64,000 bases of DNA from Pseudomonas mendocina (lineage in GTDB: Bacteria; Pseudomonadota; Gammaproteobacteria; Pseudomonadales; Pseudomonadaceae). The notes under the pieces were generated by a model. It ran no database searches. It saw nothing but the letters and a program-made list of their open reading frames with translations, and was not told the origin of the DNA. The stretch lies in NCBI RefSeq assembly GCF_900636545.1, contig NZ_LR134290.1, positions 4,836,001 to 4,900,000 of the forward strand. Direction: 5' to 3'. This document shows positions 44,641 to 52,683 of this stretch, piece after piece. A program made the translations under genes and the position numbers. Each line of letters starts with the position of its first letter. The first letter of the stretch is position 1.

Positions 44641-45507
44641 ATGAGCCTTGCAACCCTTGGCCAGAGCGCGGCTGCGCGCCCGGCCAGCCGCTCCGTCGGC
44701 GCCATCATCCTGATCGTCATCGCCTGGGCGGTGTTCGCTGCAATTCTCGTTTTGCCGCTATACATGGTGGTGACGCAGGGCCTGAGCCGTGGCCTGGAGG
44801 TGTTCTGGCAGGCGATCAGCGAGCCGGATGCCATCTCGGCGCTGAAGCTGACCCTGCTGGCCACCGCCATCTCGGTACCACTGAACCTGGTGTTCGGCGT
44901 CGCCGCCGCCTGGGCGGTGACCAAGTTCGAGTTCCGCGGCAAGAGCATCCTGATCACCCTGATCGACATGCCGTTCTCGGTTTCGCCGGTGGTCGCCGGC
45001 CTGATCTACGTGCTGCTGTTCGGCTCGCAGAGTTTTCTCGCGCCGTACCTCGACTCGCAGAACCTGCAGATCGTCTACGCCGTGCCCGGCATCGTGCTGG
45101 CGACCATCTTCGTCACCTTCCCCTTCGTCGCCCGCGAGCTGATCCCGCTGATGGAGGAACAGGGCACCACCGAGGAAGAGGCCGCGCGCCTGCTCGGTGC
45201 CAACGGTTGGCAGATGTTCTGGCATGTCACGCTGCCTAACGTAAAATGGGCGCTGATCTACGGCGTGGTGCTGTGCACCGCGCGGGCGATGGGCGAATTC
45301 GGCGCAGTTTCGGTGGTTTCCGGGCATATCCGCGGTTACACCAACACCCTGCCGCTGCACATCGAGATTCTCTACAACGAGTACAACATCGTCGCTGCCT
45401 TCAGCGTGGCGATCCTGCTGCTCGTCATGGCCCTGGTGGTGCTGCTGCTTCGCCAATGGAGCGAAGCGCGTCTGAGCCGCCAGCTGCAAGCCAACCGAGA
45501 AGACTGA
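44641..45507 (+). CDS. cysW: Sulfate ABC transporter permease CysW (copy 2)
   Basis: This 288-aa inner-membrane permease is related throughout to the copy at 257-1084 ([63 protein letters not shown]). It forms the channel with CysT. It lies between cysT and cysA in a canonical order. Confidence 0.96.
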   Translation: MSLATLGQSAAARPASRSVGAIILIVIAWAVFAAILVLPLYMVVTQGLSRGLEVFWQAISEPDAISALKLTLLATAISVPLNLVFGVAAAWAVTKFEFRGKSILITLIDMPFSVSPVVAGLIYVLLFGSQSFLAPYLDSQNLQIVYAVPGIVLATIFVTFPFVARELIPLMEEQGTTEEEAARLLGANGWQMFWHVTLPNVKWALIYGVVLCTARAMGEFGAVSVVSGHIRGYTNTLPLHIEILYNEYNIVAAFSVAILLLVMALVVLLLRQWSEARLSRQLQANRED

Positions 45508-45548
45508 CAGCCGTGAGGCACGGCCCACGGAACCACCAGGAAAAAGCC

Positions 45549-46541
45549 ATGAGTATCGAAGTCAAAGGCGTCAACAAGCAGTTCGGCCAGTTCAAGGCGC
45601 TGAACGAGATCAACCTGAGCATCCAGAGCGGCGAGCTGGTCGCCCTGCTCGGCCCGTCCGGCTGCGGCAAGACCACCCTGCTGCGCATCATCGCCGGCCT
45701 GGAAACCCCGGACAGCGGCAGCATCGGCTTCCACGGCGAGGACGTGTCCGAGCACGACGTGCGTGATCGCAACGTCGGCTTCGTGTTCCAGCACTACGCG
45801 CTGTTCCGCCACATGACGGTGTTCGACAACGTCGCCTTTGGCCTGCGCATGAAGCCCAAGCGCGAGCGCCCGAGCGAAGAGGTGATCAAGCAGAAGGTGC
45901 ACGAGTTGCTCAACCTGGTGCAGCTCGACTGGCTCGGCGACCGCTATCCGGAGCAACTCTCCGGCGGCCAGCGCCAGCGTATCGCCCTGGCCCGTGCCCT
46001 GGCGGTAGAGCCGAAAGTGCTGCTGCTCGACGAACCCTTCGGCGCGCTGGATGCCAAGGTGCGCAAGGAGCTGCGCCGCTGGCTGGCGCGCCTGCACGAA
46101 GAAGTGCACCTGACCAGCGTGTTCGTGACCCACGACCAGGAAGAAGCCATGGAAGTGGCCGACCGCATCGTGGTGATGAACAAGGGCGTAATCGAGCAGA
46201 TCGGCACCCCGGCCGAGGTCTACGAGCATCCGGCCAGCGATTTCGTCTACCACTTCCTCGGTGATGCCAACCGCCTCTACGTCGGCAATGACCACCACGT
46301 ACTGTTCCGCCCGCACGAGGTCGATCTGTCCAGCGAACCGAGCCCGGAGCACAAAGCCGGCGAAGTGCGCGACATCCGCCTGCTTGGCGCGATCACCCGC
46401 ATCACGCTGAAAGTCGAAGGCCAGGACGAACTGATCGAGGCCGAGGTGGCCAAGGATCACGTCAGCCTGGACAACCTCGCCCGTGGCACCACCCTGTACT
46501 TCAAGCCCAAGGGCGGCAAGCCGGTCAGCACCCAGGCGTAG
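45549..46541 (+). CDS. cysA: Sulfate ABC transporter ATPase CysA
   Basis: This 330-aa ATPase has Walker [10 protein letters not shown] at about residues 35-43, Q-loop [15 protein letters not shown], signature LSGGQRQR, Walker B LLLLDEP and [13 protein letters not shown] short C-terminal regulatory domain follows. I place the start at 45549; upstream sequence in frame belongs to cysW. It is the only CysA in the window, so it may also serve the cysTW pair at 257-1920 (inference). Confidence 0.96.
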   Translation: MSIEVKGVNKQFGQFKALNEINLSIQSGELVALLGPSGCGKTTLLRIIAGLETPDSGSIGFHGEDVSEHDVRDRNVGFVFQHYALFRHMTVFDNVAFGLRMKPKRERPSEEVIKQKVHELLNLVQLDWLGDRYPEQLSGGQRQRIALARALAVEPKVLLLDEPFGALDAKVRKELRRWLARLHEEVHLTSVFVTHDQEEAMEVADRIVVMNKGVIEQIGTPAEVYEHPASDFVYHFLGDANRLYVGNDHHVLFRPHEVDLSSEPSPEHKAGEVRDIRLLGAITRITLKVEGQDELIEAEVAKDHVSLDNLARGTTLYFKPKGGKPVSTQA

Positions 46542-46581
46542 CACTTCCTAGGGTGGCCGGGCGGTTGTACGTAGATTGGGC

Positions 46582-46645
46582 GTAGGGTGGGCTTCAGCCC
46601 ACCGACTAGAGCTCAGCCTTTATTTGGTGGGCTAAAGCCCACCCT
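46582..46645. repeat. Inverted GTAGGGTGGGCTTCAGCCCACC repeat after cysA
   Basis: Two opposite copies (about 46581-46602 and 46624-46645) form a large dyad between cysA and the convergent regulator gene. It probably serves as a bidirectional transcription stop or REP element. Confidence 0.75.
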
Positions 46646-46651
46646 ACGAAT

Positions 46652-47344
46652 CTACGCAGCCGCAATCGCCATGATCGCCCTGCGCCCCTGCGGCGACACC
46701 TGCAACGCGCGCGAACCCTGGCTGCGCCGCAGCCAACCCTCACCTTCGCACAGATTCAACAACGCCGCGCCCAGCGCACCGCCCAGATGCGGCTTGCGCT
46801 CGCTCCAGTCCGGGCAGGCACACAACCGCTGGCGACGCTGACGGCCGACCTGCTGCAGATCGATACCCAGCGCCTGCAGCCCCAGCTCGCCGCTGGCGGT
46901 CAACTTCAGCGCACCGTCCTCCTCACTCAACCAGCCAGCCGCACACATACGTGCGAACAGGCCGACTGCCAGCTCGCCGGCCAGATGGTCGTAGCAGGTG
47001 CGCGCCTCGCGCATGACCAGCGGCGTGCCGCGCGAGACTGGCACTGCACGCGTTTGCCGTGGCTGTGCGGCCAGTGCAGCACTGGCCAGCGCCTCCACAA
47101 GTTGCCCGACTTCCGGCCCGGCCAGACGGTAATAGCGATTGCGCCCATGCCGCTGCTGCGCCAGCAGGCCGCCCTCCACCAGCTTGGCCAGGTGCGCGCT
47201 GGTCGACGACGGCGACAGCCCCGCCAGCAAGGCCAGCTCACCGGCCGGCCGTGCACTGCCGTCCATCAGTGCCCAGACCATGCTGGCGCGTCCGGCATCG
47301 GCGAGCAGGGCGGCGATCGAACTGAAACCTGGTGCGTATTCCAT
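46652..47344 (-). CDS. ArsR-type winged-helix transcriptional regulator
   Basis: This 230-aa protein has an N-terminal ArsR-like HTH (about residues 10-85, GELALLAGLSPSSTSAHLAKLVEGGLLAQQRHGRNRYYRL). A C-terminal half of unknown ligand specificity includes one CPD/Cys motif (LCACPDWSERKPHLGG). It is divergent from the ABM/TauE pair at 47430, its likely target, with 85 bp between starts. Plus-strand open frames across it are shadows. Confidence 0.88.
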   Translation of the reverse strand: MEYAPGFSSIAALLADAGRASMVWALMDGSARPAGELALLAGLSPSSTSAHLAKLVEGGLLAQQRHGRNRYYRLAGPEVGQLVEALASAALAAQPRQTRAVPVSRGTPLVMREARTCYDHLAGELAVGLFARMCAAGWLSEEDGALKLTASGELGLQALGIDLQQVGRQRRQRLCACPDWSERKPHLGGALGAALLNLCEGEGWLRRSQGSRALQVSPQGRRAIMAIAAA

Positions 47345-47429
47345 AATTCACCTCATGACGAAACATGGCGTGCAGCAAATGTGGATACTGGCAGGCAACT
47401 TCAGCCAGAGCCAGCCAGGGAGAAAGCCG

Positions 47430-47789
47430 ATGCTCGCCGTGATCTTCGAAGTCGAGGCCAAGCCGGACCAACAGCAGGACTATCTCGACCTCGCCGCAGA
47501 GCTGCGCCCGCTGCTCGCCGAACAGCCGGGTTTCATTTCCATCGAGCGCTTCCAGAGCCTTACCCAGCCTGGGAAGATCCTGTCGCTGTCGTTCTGGCAG
47601 GACGAAGCCTCGGTCCAGGCCTGGCGCCAGCGCGATGAACACCGACGCGCACAGATGGCAGGACGCGAGGAGGTCTTCAGCCACTATCGTCTGCGCGTGG
47701 CCCAGGTGCTGCGCGACTACGGCATGCAGGAACGCGACGAGGCGCCTGCCGACAGCCGGGCGATCCACGAACAGGGGGCGGCGCGATGA
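47430..47789 (+). CDS. Antibiotic biosynthesis monooxygenase (ABM) domain protein
   Basis: This 119-aa ferredoxin-like dimeric alpha-beta barrel protein (VIFEVEAKPDQQQDYLDLAAELRPLLAEQPGFISIERF) often acts in cofactor-free oxidation or heme handling. The true role here is unknown. I place the start at 47430, supported by an AGGGAG site; frames extending upstream are not supported. Its stop overlaps the start of the TauE/SafE-type gene by 4 nt. Confidence 0.87.
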   Translation: MLAVIFEVEAKPDQQQDYLDLAAELRPLLAEQPGFISIERFQSLTQPGKILSLSFWQDEASVQAWRQRDEHRRAQMAGREEVFSHYRLRVAQVLRDYGMQERDEAPADSRAIHEQGAAR

Positions 47790-48523
47790 CCGAGCATCTG
47801 CCGCTGATCCTCGTCACCTTCCTGCTCGCGGGCATGGTCAAGGGCGTGGTCGGCCTTGGTCTGCCGACCATAGCCGTCGGTCTGCTCGGGTTGGTGATGG
47901 CGCCGCTGCAGGCCGCTGCGCTGCTGATCATCCCATCGATGATGACCAACATCTGGCAACTGTGCGACGGCCGCAGCCCGCTGCCAATGTTGCGCCGCCT
48001 GTGGCCGATGCTGCTGGGCATTCTGTTCGGCACGCTGCTGGTCGCCGGGTTGCTGCAAAGCCTGGACCTACCGGGCGCCACGCGCTGGCTCGGCGCGGCC
48101 CTGGTGCTCTACGCGCTGCTCGGCCTGGCCAAGGTGCACTTTCGTGTGGAGCGGGCCAGGGAAGCGTGGCTGGGCCCGGTGATCGGCGCCATCACCGGTG
48201 CGATCACCGCCGTTACCGGCGTTTTCGTGATTCCAGCCGTGCCCTTTCTTCAGGCCATCGGCCTGGAGAAGGACGACTTGGTGCAAGCCCTGGGGCTGTC
48301 GTTCAGCGTATCTACCCTGGCCCTGGCGGCAGCGCTCGGTCACAGCGGTGAACTGCTGCAACCGGCAGTGCTCGGGCTATCTGCCCTGGCCTTGCTGCCT
48401 GCCCTGCTGGGCATGGCCGCCGGCCAGTGGTTGCGCAAGCGCATCAGCGCGGAACGCTTCAAACGCTGGTTCTTCATCGGCCTGTTGCTACTCGGCGCCG
48501 AACTGGCGTTGCGTGGCCTCTGA
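47786..48523 (+). CDS. TauE/SafE-family anion exporter
   Basis: This 245-aa membrane protein has seven to eight spans and the paired TauE motifs (LLAGMVKGVVGLGLPTIAVGL in the first half, AITGAITAVTGVFVIPAVPFLQ in the second). Family members move sulfite, sulfoacetate or other organic anions. The overlap with the ABM gene and the ArsR-type gene opposite suggest one small regulated unit. A link to the sulfur genes to the left is possible but indirect. Confidence 0.9.
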   Translation: MTEHLPLILVTFLLAGMVKGVVGLGLPTIAVGLLGLVMAPLQAAALLIIPSMMTNIWQLCDGRSPLPMLRRLWPMLLGILFGTLLVAGLLQSLDLPGATRWLGAALVLYALLGLAKVHFRVERAREAWLGPVIGAITGAITAVTGVFVIPAVPFLQAIGLEKDDLVQALGLSFSVSTLALAAALGHSGELLQPAVLGLSALALLPALLGMAAGQWLRKRISAERFKRWFFIGLLLLGAELALRGL

Positions 48524-48533
48524 ACCGATCCCA

Positions 48534-48935
48534 TCAGGCGACGGCAGCCCGCGAGTGCTTGAGGCCGAACCATTGCAGTTCGGCCAGCAACCCGATCGCC
48601 AAAGCCTGAGCGATGACGAAGGCGTAGCCGAACAGGTTCGGCGAGACCCAGCCGATCACCAGTAGCAGCAGACTGTCGATCACCCAGACCGCGTTGACCG
48701 CAATCACCGCCCAGATGGCCTGGCGGCTGATTTCAGCACGGTTGGACAACCACACCAGTAGCGCAGCAAAGGGCAACGCCGCGCTACCGGCGACCAGCAA
48801 CAACAGGCGCGGCAATTCGAGGAAGGCGCCCAGCCAGCCGGCCGCCAGGACCAGCAGCAGGCCGGTGACGCCGCTGAGCAAACCGTCGAGCAAGAGCGCG
48901 TTGCGCAGTATCGGGGAAGGTTGCAGTACGTTCAT
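48534..48935 (-). CDS. Uncharacterised four-span membrane protein
   Basis: This 133-aa protein has four hydrophobic spans (about residues 12-35, 42-65, 78-100 and 105-125). I do not recognise the family. I place the start at 48935, with a strong GGAGG site. It is convergent with the TauE-type gene and divergent from an XRE regulator, across a 17-bp palindrome. Confidence 0.8.
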   Translation of the reverse strand: MNVLQPSPILRNALLLDGLLSGVTGLLLVLAAGWLGAFLELPRLLLLVAGSAALPFAALLVWLSNRAEISRQAIWAVIAVNAVWVIDSLLLLVIGWVSPNLFGYAFVIAQALAIGLLAELQWFGLKHSRAAVA

Positions 48936-49005
48936 GGCGAATCCTCCATAGGGACACCGGGGTGGTGCCTGACCTACAGATTTCGCCGGAACCAGCAGCG
49001 CGTCG

Positions 49006-49022
49006 ATTACCTGCCAGGTAAT
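49006..49022. promoter_or_regulatory. 17-bp palindrome, candidate XRE operator
   Basis: ATTACCTG-C-CAGGTAAT is a perfect 8-1-8 dyad in the 122-bp gap between the divergent membrane-protein gene and the XRE-type regulator gene. It lies 36 bp upstream of the regulator start, so it is a good candidate for an operator controlling both genes. Confidence 0.65.
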
Positions 49023-49057
49023 GGCTGACATGACCTGGCTGGACTATCGTGCAGGCC

Positions 49058-49846
49058 ATGAATAGCCAATCCCAGACCGCCGGCGCCCTGTTGCGCCAAT
49101 GGCGCCAGCGGCGTCGCCTGAGCCAGCTCGACCTCGCCTGCGAGGCCGAGATTTCCACGCGCCACCTGAGTTTCGTCGAGACCGGCCGCGCCCAGCCCAG
49201 CCGCGACATGCTGCTGCATCTGGCCGAGCAGCTGGACATTCCCCTGCGCGAGCGTAATCGCCTGCTCAGCGCGGCCGGCTTCGCCCCGCTGTACAGCCAG
49301 CACGATCTGACCGACCCGGCGCTGGCCCCCGCCCGCCAGGCCATCGATCAGTTGCTCAAGGCCCATGAGCCCTATCCGGCATTGGCCATCGACCGGCAGT
49401 GGAACCTGCTGGCCGCCAACGCGGCGGCCACCTCGTTCCTCGCCGGCATGCCGGACTTCCTGCTCGGCCCGCCGCTCAACGTGATGCGCCTGTCGCTGCA
49501 CCCCGAAGGCCTGGCACCGCGCATCGCCAACCTGGCACTGTGGCGCGCGCACCTGCTGATGCGCCTGCAGCGCGATGCGGAGATCAGCGGCGACGAAACC
49601 CTGTTCACCCTGCTCGATGAGCTGCGCGCTTACCCGGCGCCGACGGAAGTCCCTGCGCCACCGAGCGACGCCGTGCTGGTGCCGCTGCAACTGCACAGCG
49701 AGCAAGGCGTGCTCAGCCTGATCAGCACCATCACGGTGTTCGGCACGCCGAACGACGTGACCCTCGCCGAACTGGCACTGGAAACCTTCTTCCCCGCCGA
49801 CGCCTTCACCGCCGAGTACCTGCGCAATCTGATGAAAAGCCCCTGA
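49058..49846 (+). CDS. XRE-family regulator with MmyB-like ligand domain
   Basis: This 262-aa regulator has an N-terminal XRE helix-turn-helix (about residues 5-65: ALLRQWRQRRRLSQLDLACEAEISTRHLSFVETGRAQPSR). A C-terminal MmyB-type PAS-like domain (about 95-255) follows, with YPALAIDRQWNLLAANAAA as its typical opening. I place the start at 49058. Control of the divergent small membrane protein gene is inferred from the palindrome in between. Confidence 0.92.
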   Translation: MNSQSQTAGALLRQWRQRRRLSQLDLACEAEISTRHLSFVETGRAQPSRDMLLHLAEQLDIPLRERNRLLSAAGFAPLYSQHDLTDPALAPARQAIDQLLKAHEPYPALAIDRQWNLLAANAAATSFLAGMPDFLLGPPLNVMRLSLHPEGLAPRIANLALWRAHLLMRLQRDAEISGDETLFTLLDELRAYPAPTEVPAPPSDAVLVPLQLHSEQGVLSLISTITVFGTPNDVTLAELALETFFPADAFTAEYLRNLMKSP

Positions 49847-49976
49847 ACGGTGGCGATTTCCGACGAAATCACTCTTTCGGGTCATGCTTCGCTACGCTTG
49901 GCGCAGTAGTCTTGACGCTGCGTCGTTGACGCTGCCAATGCATACCTGCTCAAAACAATAACAAGGAGCACCCCGG

Positions 49977-50723
49977 ATGCGCTGTAAAGCACTGTTGCGC
50001 CACGCTTTTCTCTGGTCGCTCGGACTCTTCGTCGGGCTCTCGTCCATGGCCTTCGCCGAAGCCGTCAGCCCGCAGGAACAGATTCAGATACACGCCAGCC
50101 GCGCCACCAGCAGCCTGATGCTGTTACGTGGCGAAGGTTTCCAGAAGACCCATCAGCAGCGCCTGGAAGCCGATCTGGCCGCTCTGGCCGGCGCCATGCA
50201 AAGCCTGCCCCAGGGCAGCGCCGAACTCACCAGCGCCCATCAGGCACTCGTTACCCAATTGCGCAACGGTGTTTCCTATGGCCCCGGTGACGAGAATGTG
50301 CCCTGGCGCTTCCCCGAAGACCTCAGCCGTGCCCTACGCGACTTTCTCAGCGCGGCCCGCACATTGCCCGGAGCCGAGGGCCAGAGCGAGCTGGCGGCGA
50401 AGGTCGAGTACCTCAGCGTGCAGTACCTCAGCCGCTCCTATCTGGGCACCTTCGAGATCGCCCGGGAACAACCCGGCACCTACCTCGGCCAGGACGAGCG
50501 CCTGCTGCTGCCGGCGATCGACGGCGAACTGCAGGCGCTCAAGGATCAATCCGATCCGCAGGTAAGCAAGTTGCAGACGCGCTGGAGCTATCTGCGCGCC
50601 GCGCTGGCCGACATGAACAGCCAGAGCAACACGCTGCAAAGCGTTTCCGGCCGCCCCTTCGCCCCCATCACCGTGGATCGTCATGCACGCTCGATGACGA
50701 CCCAGTGGATGGCGATGTACTAG
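49977..50723 (+). CDS. Uncharacterised secreted protein
   Basis: This 248-aa protein has a signal peptide (about residues 1-28, ending AFA) and a helical mature chain rich in Ala, Gln and Leu (EQIQIHASRATSSLMLLRGEGF...). I do not recognise the family. A good ribosome site (AAGGAGCACCCCGG) precedes the ATG. It is followed by a REP pair. Confidence 0.75.
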   Translation: MRCKALLRHAFLWSLGLFVGLSSMAFAEAVSPQEQIQIHASRATSSLMLLRGEGFQKTHQQRLEADLAALAGAMQSLPQGSAELTSAHQALVTQLRNGVSYGPGDENVPWRFPEDLSRALRDFLSAARTLPGAEGQSELAAKVEYLSVQYLSRSYLGTFEIAREQPGTYLGQDERLLLPAIDGELQALKDQSDPQVSKLQTRWSYLRAALADMNSQSNTLQSVSGRPFAPITVDRHARSMTTQWMAMY

Positions 50724-50730
50724 AAAGGCT

Positions 50731-50790
50731 CGCGGCTGAAGCCCCTCCCACGCTCACTCGGTTTTGTGGGAGAGGCTTCAGCCGCGACGA
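50731..50790. repeat. REP pair between secreted protein and DUF962 genes
   Basis: GCGGCTGAAGCCCCTCCCAC (about 50732-50751) and GTGGGAGAGGCTTCAGCCGCGA (about 50766-50787) make an inverted pair between convergent genes. Confidence 0.8.
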
Positions 50791-50805
50791 ACAGAAGAAG
50801 CGCGC

Positions 50806-51330
50806 TCAGACCAGCGCTTTCTTCTCACGAATGCAGGTCGGTCCAGCGATTTCCACCACGGCGTGCTCGACTTCCTTGCGCAAGCCGAGCAGGAAGGCCA
50901 GTTCAGCCACCACGAACAGCGGTCCGACGATCAGCCCCATGATGTCGTCGACGAAGGCCGGCTTGCGTCCTTCGTAGTAGTGACCGACGAACTGGATGAT
51001 CCAGCCGACCACGAACAGGCCTATGCCGGCTGACAACCACAGCGCGGTGGATGCCGCCGCCAGGCCGGCCCCCACCCACAGACACAGCCCCAGCAGCAGC
51101 GTCATGAGCAAACCGAAGCGGGTATCCAGGCGCAGGTAGAACACGGCAGCGGCCAGGGCGGTGAGGGTCGCAGGCGCCAGCCAGAGCCCGGCGAGCTCGA
51201 AGCCCGGGCGCGACAGCAGCACGGCGACGGCCAGCACGATCATCGGGATGCCGATGAAATGGCTGGCGATGTTGCGTCGGTCGCGGTGGTAGGCGGCATA
51301 CTGCGCCAGGTGATCGACGAGGGTTTTCAT
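50806..51330 (-). CDS. Mpo1-like (DUF962) membrane protein
   Basis: This 174-aa protein of the DUF962/Mpo1 family, whose yeast member is an iron-dependent dioxygenase of 2-hydroxy fatty acids, has HRDRRNIASHFIGIP at about residues 13-27 and GHYYEGRKPAFVDD near 117-130. These provide the conserved His set, and four spans are predicted. I place the start at 51330 with GAGGA upstream. The bacterial function is not established. Confidence 0.88.
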   Translation of the reverse strand: MKTLVDHLAQYAAYHRDRRNIASHFIGIPMIVLAVAVLLSRPGFELAGLWLAPATLTALAAAVFYLRLDTRFGLLMTLLLGLCLWVGAGLAAASTALWLSAGIGLFVVGWIIQFVGHYYEGRKPAFVDDIMGLIVGPLFVVAELAFLLGLRKEVEHAVVEIAGPTCIREKKALV

Positions 51331-51453
51331 TGTTATCGTCCTCATGTGTGAAACAGGCCCGAGCATGATCACCTCACCACGGCTCGTCGCACTGTCAGCT
51401 AGCCGACAATGGCAGGGATCGCCGCACCACCGCGCAACCGTTCAGGAACCGTA

Positions 51454-52140
51454 ATGCCCGATCCGCATCATTACTTCAGCCAGTTGAACCAGGGCCACTG
51501 GTTCGCCGCACTGCCTCCGGCGCTGAGCCAGAGCCTGCTGAATATGGCCCAGGTGCAGCATCTGGACGCCGGCCAGCGGCTGTTTCGTCGTGGCGACAAG
51601 CCCAGTGGGCTGTACGCGGTAGTGGAAGGTGCAGTGCGTGTCGGTGCCGTCAGCGAGAACGGCAAGGAGGCGCTGCTGACCCTGGTCGAGCCACCTTACT
51701 GGTTCGGCGAGATTTCCCTGTTCGATGGCCTGCCGCGCACCCACGATGCCTTTGCCGAGAGCGCCAGCACCCTGCTGCTGCTACCCCAGCACGGCCTGCT
51801 CGCCCTGCTCGAGCGCGAGCCACAGTACTGGCGCGACTTCGCCCTGCTGATGAGCCACAAGCTGCGTCTGGCCTTCGTCGCCCTGGAAGACATGAGCCTG
51901 CTGCCGGCCGCACCACGCCTGGCCCGACGCCTGTTGCTGATCGCCGAGAACTACGGCGAGAGCGAACCGCGCCGCGTGCTGCACCTGGCCCAGGAACAGC
52001 TGGCGCTGATGCTCTCGCTGTCGCGCCAGACCACCAACCAGATCCTCAAGGAGCTGCAGGCGCAGGGCGTGGTTCACCTCAACTATGGCGAGATCGAGAT
52101 TCTCGACTTCGAACGCCTGCGCAAGGCAGCGGAGAGCTGA
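51454..52140 (+). CDS. Crp/Fnr-family transcriptional regulator
   Basis: This 228-aa regulator has an N-terminal cyclic-nucleotide-type beta-roll (about residues 15-130, with GDKPSGLYAVVEGAVRVG and FGEISLFDGLPRTHDAFAES) and a C-terminal winged HTH (about 150-220, LALMLSLSRQTTNQILKEL). The Cys cluster of Fnr is absent, so it is not an oxygen sensor of that kind. I place the start at 51454 with an AGGA site. It lies divergent from the DUF962 gene. Confidence 0.9.
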   Translation: MPDPHHYFSQLNQGHWFAALPPALSQSLLNMAQVQHLDAGQRLFRRGDKPSGLYAVVEGAVRVGAVSENGKEALLTLVEPPYWFGEISLFDGLPRTHDAFAESASTLLLLPQHGLLALLEREPQYWRDFALLMSHKLRLAFVALEDMSLLPAAPRLARRLLLIAENYGESEPRRVLHLAQEQLALMLSLSRQTTNQILKELQAQGVVHLNYGEIEILDFERLRKAAES

Positions 52141-52208
52141 GCCTCGGCAAATCCCGTGGCGCGAGCTACCCTGCGCTACCTTTCCCGCAAACTTCCGGCA
52201 GTCGTCTC

Positions 52209-52546
52209 ATGCATCTGAGCCGCGTGATCATCTTCAGCCCCCCAGGGCGCTTGCCGACTTTTACTGCCGCGCATTCGCGATGCAGGTCATTTCAAGCGAA
52301 GGGACCTTCACAGACATCGGTGCTGCCGACTCGCCAACCTCACGCATTGCGTTCCACAAGGGCAAAAGCGCGCCGGGTACTTCAATCAAGCTCTGCTTCC
52401 ATGCCTGCGATGTTGCTGCGGAGCGAATGTGCCTGATCGGGCTTGGGGTGCAGATGGGTAAGCTGCACGGCAGCACCGAAACACTGTGTTTCTGCGACGG
52501 CAAGGGCGCAGAGGGCAACGTATTTCAAATCAGCAATCGCACCTGA
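52209..52546 (+). pseudogene. VOC/glyoxalase-like gene with frameshift
   Basis: A start with MHLSRVIIFS at 52209 is typical of a vicinal-oxygen-chelate protein. Just after it, a run of six C at 52238-52243 breaks the frame. The family-typical rest (ALADFYCRAFAMQVISSEG...GNVFQISNRT) continues in the next frame to 52546. One base missing at the C-run would explain it. Either this is a recent pseudogene, a programmed or sequencing slip, or a gene with a lost 5' part. The joined product would be about 112 aa, the normal family length. Confidence 0.7.
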
Positions 52547-52683
52547 CCCTCACGCCAAGACCAGCAGATCGCGACCGGCAAGAGACTGCAGCCGGGCTCC
52601 CTGGCGCATGCTGAGGCTAATCAGGAACGGCTGGCCTCCTGCCACTGTCCAAGGCCTGTCCTTTCCTTCAGGTAGGCCCTTGC

